This document shows positions 61,493 to 64,000 of a stretch of 64,000 nucleotides of DNA, piece after piece (position 1 is the first letter of the stretch; every line of letters begins with the position of its first letter). This DNA comes from Novosphingobium sp. SG751A (GTDB lineage: Bacteria > Pseudomonadota > Alphaproteobacteria > Sphingomonadales > Sphingomonadaceae). The notes beneath the pieces are model-generated. The model had not been told where the DNA came from. It searched no databases and was given only the letters and a program-made list of their open reading frames with translations. The position numbers and the translations under genes are program-made. Where the stretch lies: contig NZ_JABGCB010000001.1 in NCBI RefSeq assembly GCF_013149295.1, positions 124,001 through 188,000 on the forward strand. Reading direction: 5' to 3'.

Positions 61493-63730
61493 TCAGGCCC
61501 GCGTCTGGCCTCCCCTTGAGGCAGCCAGCGCCACCGGCTGATGCCCAGGCCCCAACGGCCTGCGCGCTTCGATCATCTGGCCCAGAGCCTCCGCGCTGAC
61601 CGGGCGGGAAAAGAGAAAGCCCTGAAAATGGTCGCAGCCGCATTCCAGCAACCTTGCGCGCTGGCCTTCGGTTTCCACGCCCTCGGCAATCACATCCAGA
61701 TCGAGCGCCTGCGCCAGTTGAATGATCGCCTGAATGAGGCGAAGCGCATCGGGGTCGTCATCGTCCAGATTGCGTACAAAGGCACGGTCGATCTTGATCC
61801 GGTCCACCGCGAAACGTTGCAACGAGGACAGGCTGGAATAGCCGGTGCCGAAATCATCGAGCGCGATGGCAAAGCCCTCCTGCTTGAGGGTGGCGATATT
61901 GTCGCGGGTGGCCGCATCATCGCCCAGCAGCACCGTTTCAGTGATCTCAAATTCATACTGGCGCGGGTCGATGGCATGTTCGGCCACAAGGCGGCTGATC
62001 GTGACCATAAAGGCAGGCTGGCGCAGTTGCAGCGCCGAGACGTTGATGGCCACGGGCACCCCATGCCAATTGCGCGTTTCGGCAAAAACCCGGCCGACGA
62101 TAAAAGCGCCCAATTGTGCGATCAGCCCGCTCTCCTCAGCCAGCAGCACAAAGGCATTGGGCGGAATCAGGCCCTTTTCCGGGTGGTTCCAGCGTACCAG
62201 CGCCTCGACCCCGCGCATGCGGCCATGGGCATCCACCTGCGGCTGATAGACCATATGCAGCATTTCTTCGTTCAGAGCCTCGCGCAGGTCCATTTCCAGT
62301 TGGCGCCGGATGCGCAGCGCCGCATCCATTTCCGGCTCGAAAAAGGTCGCCCGGTTGCGGCCCTTTTCCTTGGAGCAATAAAGCGCCAGATCGGCCTGAC
62401 GCAGCACCTCGCTGGCCGAAATATCGGGATCGTTGATGATGGTAATACCGATCGAGCAACCGATTTCCACCATTTGCCCTTCAATATCAAAGGGCCGGGC
62501 AAAGGCATTGATGATCCGCTCGGCCAGATGAGCCGCCCCCGGCGCACCCGAATGCGGTTGCAGGACGACGAATTCATCGCCCCCCAGCCGGGCCACCGTA
62601 TCAGTATCACGCAGCAGATTGGCCAGCCTGCGCGCCGCCGCGCGGATCAGCGTATCGCCCGCCGGATGGCCCAGTGTGTCATTAACCTCCTTGAACCGGT
62701 CCAGATCGAGGCACAGCACCGCAACATCCATCCCCGACCGCCGAGCCAGCGAGCGCAGTTGATTGAGCCGCTCGAACATCAATGCGCGGTTGGGCAATTG
62801 GGTCAGCGTATCGTGAAAGGCCAAATGGCGCGCCCGCGCCTCGGACAGGATCAGCCCGCGGGCATAGCGATGCGTTTGCCGCGCCAGGCTGGCCCCCAGC
62901 AACAGCAACAGCCCCAGCATCGCCACCATCGGCCACACCAGCCGCACCAGAAGATCGCTGCCCGGATTGCGCCTGTCCCACGACAGCCCCGCCACCACCC
63001 TGCCGCTCAGATCCTGAAGCGGGAGGGTCGCGGTATCATCGTTGGTGCGCAGATCAGTGGTCACGCGGAAATTATTGACCAGTTTGCCCACGCCGAACAT
63101 CGAGAGCACCGAGTGATCCACCGGCGCCATCGTCACCACCACGGGCGCCCGTCCTGTATCGGTCCGCGCGCGCACCAGCGTCGAGGTCATGATGTAGAGC
63201 TGGTTTTCGGCGAACAGGATATTGGTGAACTGGATCGGCTGGGGCAGCGTATCGGCCCTGCCCGACGGAATTGACGCCTCCGCCGTCCGAACCCGGCGCA
63301 AAAGGTCGGCCATCGCGCCGGCATAGGTTGCGCTGATCATGCCCGGATCCACCCGGCGCCCGTCTACGGCAAAGAACAGCGGGCGGTCGCGCCCATCCAC
63401 CACGATCAACCGAGTGATATTGTTGCGATCAAGGAAATAGCGCGCCAGATTCTGTTCCGCCCATGCCGGATCGAATGTTCCGGTCAGATGGCTCAGCGCA
63501 TCCCCCGATTCCAGCCTCGGCTGCACCATCGCGGCAAAGCTGGCCAGGCGATTGCGGTAACCACGTTCTGCGGTCTGGATCTGCATCGAGAGCGCAACAT
63601 CGTCGAACTGGTTGACCATGACAGTCACCACCAGCGTCAAAACCGCCAGAACCCCGGCGGCAAGTGCAATGACGGGGCCATAGACACCGGCGCCAGCCCT
63701 CTCGGCGCGAGGGGTCTTGGGGTTGATCAT
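61493..63730 (-). CDS. CHASE4-like, GGDEF and EAL domain cyclic-di-GMP protein
   Basis: A 745-residue membrane protein: TM1 (about 17-38), a periplasmic CHASE4-like sensor (about 40-260; FDPAWAEQNLARYFLDRNNI, ITRLIVVDGRDRPLFFAVDG), TM2 (about 268-285), GGDEF with intact RLGGDEFVV (about 386), and EAL with GVEALVRWNHPEKGL (about 508) and DDFGTGYSSLSSLQRF. Both catalytic motifs are kept, so it may make or degrade cyclic-di-GMP, depending on the signal. It follows another GGDEF gene on the same strand. Confidence 0.96.
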   Translation of the reverse strand: MINPKTPRAERAGAGVYGPVIALAAGVLAVLTLVVTVMVNQFDDVALSMQIQTAERGYRNRLASFAAMVQPRLESGDALSHLTGTFDPAWAEQNLARYFLDRNNITRLIVVDGRDRPLFFAVDGRRVDPGMISATYAGAMADLLRRVRTAEASIPSGRADTLPQPIQFTNILFAENQLYIMTSTLVRARTDTGRAPVVVTMAPVDHSVLSMFGVGKLVNNFRVTTDLRTNDDTATLPLQDLSGRVVAGLSWDRRNPGSDLLVRLVWPMVAMLGLLLLLGASLARQTHRYARGLILSEARARHLAFHDTLTQLPNRALMFERLNQLRSLARRSGMDVAVLCLDLDRFKEVNDTLGHPAGDTLIRAAARRLANLLRDTDTVARLGGDEFVVLQPHSGAPGAAHLAERIINAFARPFDIEGQMVEIGCSIGITIINDPDISASEVLRQADLALYCSKEKGRNRATFFEPEMDAALRIRRQLEMDLREALNEEMLHMVYQPQVDAHGRMRGVEALVRWNHPEKGLIPPNAFVLLAEESGLIAQLGAFIVGRVFAETRNWHGVPVAINVSALQLRQPAFMVTISRLVAEHAIDPRQYEFEITETVLLGDDAATRDNIATLKQEGFAIALDDFGTGYSSLSSLQRFAVDRIKIDRAFVRNLDDDDPDALRLIQAIIQLAQALDLDVIAEGVETEGQRARLLECGCDHFQGFLFSRPVSAEALGQMIEARRPLGPGHQPVALAASRGGQTRA

Positions 63731-63908
63731 GATCAGCGTCAGCCTTCCCTTGCTGTTGCTTTACAAAAGCATGCCAGTGTTCGGTTGTGTTGATCGCAAA
63801 TAAATAAATGTACTTGCAGATTTAGCTCAGACCCTCCTCCGCAATTGCGCCTAGGGGGCATCGCGGGCCGTTTCAGAGGCGGCGCGCACCGATGGCGCGC
63901 GCCGCATT

Positions 63909-64000
63909 TCAGGCCATGCAGATCTGGTTTCGCCCGGCGCGTTTAGCGCGATAAAGCGCCGCATCGGCGGCCTCCAGCGCGGCGCGGGCGTTGGGAAAGG
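63909..64000 (-). CDS. GGDEF-domain diguanylate cyclase, C-terminal end only
   Basis: The last 30 codons on the minus strand: FPNARAALEAADAALYRAKR, AGRNQICMA, then stop at 63909-63911. 'ADAALYRAKRAGRN' is the standard end of GGDEF domains. The rest is outside the window. It lies 178 bases upstream of the GGDEF-EAL gene on the same strand. Confidence 0.8.
   Translation of the reverse strand, partial: FPNARAALEAADAALYRAKRAGRNQICMA

Noticed and set aside
1..64000. CRISPR arrays, rRNA genes, riboswitches or prophage modules
   Set aside because: No regularly spaced direct repeats, rRNA-like sequence, recognisable riboswitch core, or phage structural genes were seen.

Overview
The window is high-GC alphaproteobacterial DNA, most likely from Sphingomonadales (Novosphingobium/Sphingobium-like). 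The case rests on the gene set: the infA-maf-RNase E/G-yacG-tRNA-Phe block, short-form hisG followed by hisD, an H+-pumping pyrophosphatase, many TonB-dependent receptors, FecIR regulation, and small conserved sphingomonad-type proteins. Genus is inference. Genes are tightly packed, with many ATGA stop/start overlaps and several GTG or TTG starts. Long open frames antisense to real genes are common and were left out.

Region 1 (1-17.6 kb) is mostly core genome: a Nudix C-terminus, a slipin, a DUF2332 protein, hisG-hisD-nusB-thiL, a membrane desaturase with a small membrane partner, hppA (K+-independent type), a GNAT-like acyltransferase, uvrC, a large TonB-dependent receptor with a Gly/Pro-rich insert, then infA-maf-RNase E/G-yacG and tRNA-Phe(GAA). 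A P4-type integrase lacking its catalytic tyrosine end sits directly behind the tRNA and looks like the scar of an integrated element.

Region 2 (18.9-26.7 kb) is a compact C4-dicarboxylate locus: dctA, an alginate-export-type porin and an NAD-malic enzyme on the minus strand, with a divergent dctB-dctD two-component system. The DctD-like protein lacks the sigma-54 contact loop (GAFTGA) and the Walker B glutamate.

Region 3 (26.8-40.1 kb) is accessory: an amidohydrolase, two LysR/SDR pairs, a scar of two integrase remnants fused to a decayed yccF, a ZnuD-like TonB receptor divergent from a NiCoT nickel/cobalt permease (both preceded by the same 24-bp dyad), a purine nucleoside permease homologue, an aldo/keto reductase, and a methyltransferase/MerR pair sharing a perfect SoxR-box-like palindrome.

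Region 4 (40.1-51.3 kb) holds a Fur-box-preceded iron operon (fecI-fecR-fecA-like receptor-DUF3649-PepSY-DUF3325), a porin plus ABC importer with fused permeases and no binding protein, and an RcnR-like metal sensor with its operator.

Region 5 (51.3-64 kb) holds a YcaQ/AlkX-type DNA glycosylase, an AraC/GyrI-like regulator, an sdpR-sdpI pair, a VOC protein, an MFS pseudogene, a cold-shock gene, several small conserved proteins (two of which share an almost identical 5' leader), an acyltransferase-3 and two cyclic-di-GMP proteins, the second cut by the window edge. No CRISPR array, intact insertion sequence or rRNA was seen.
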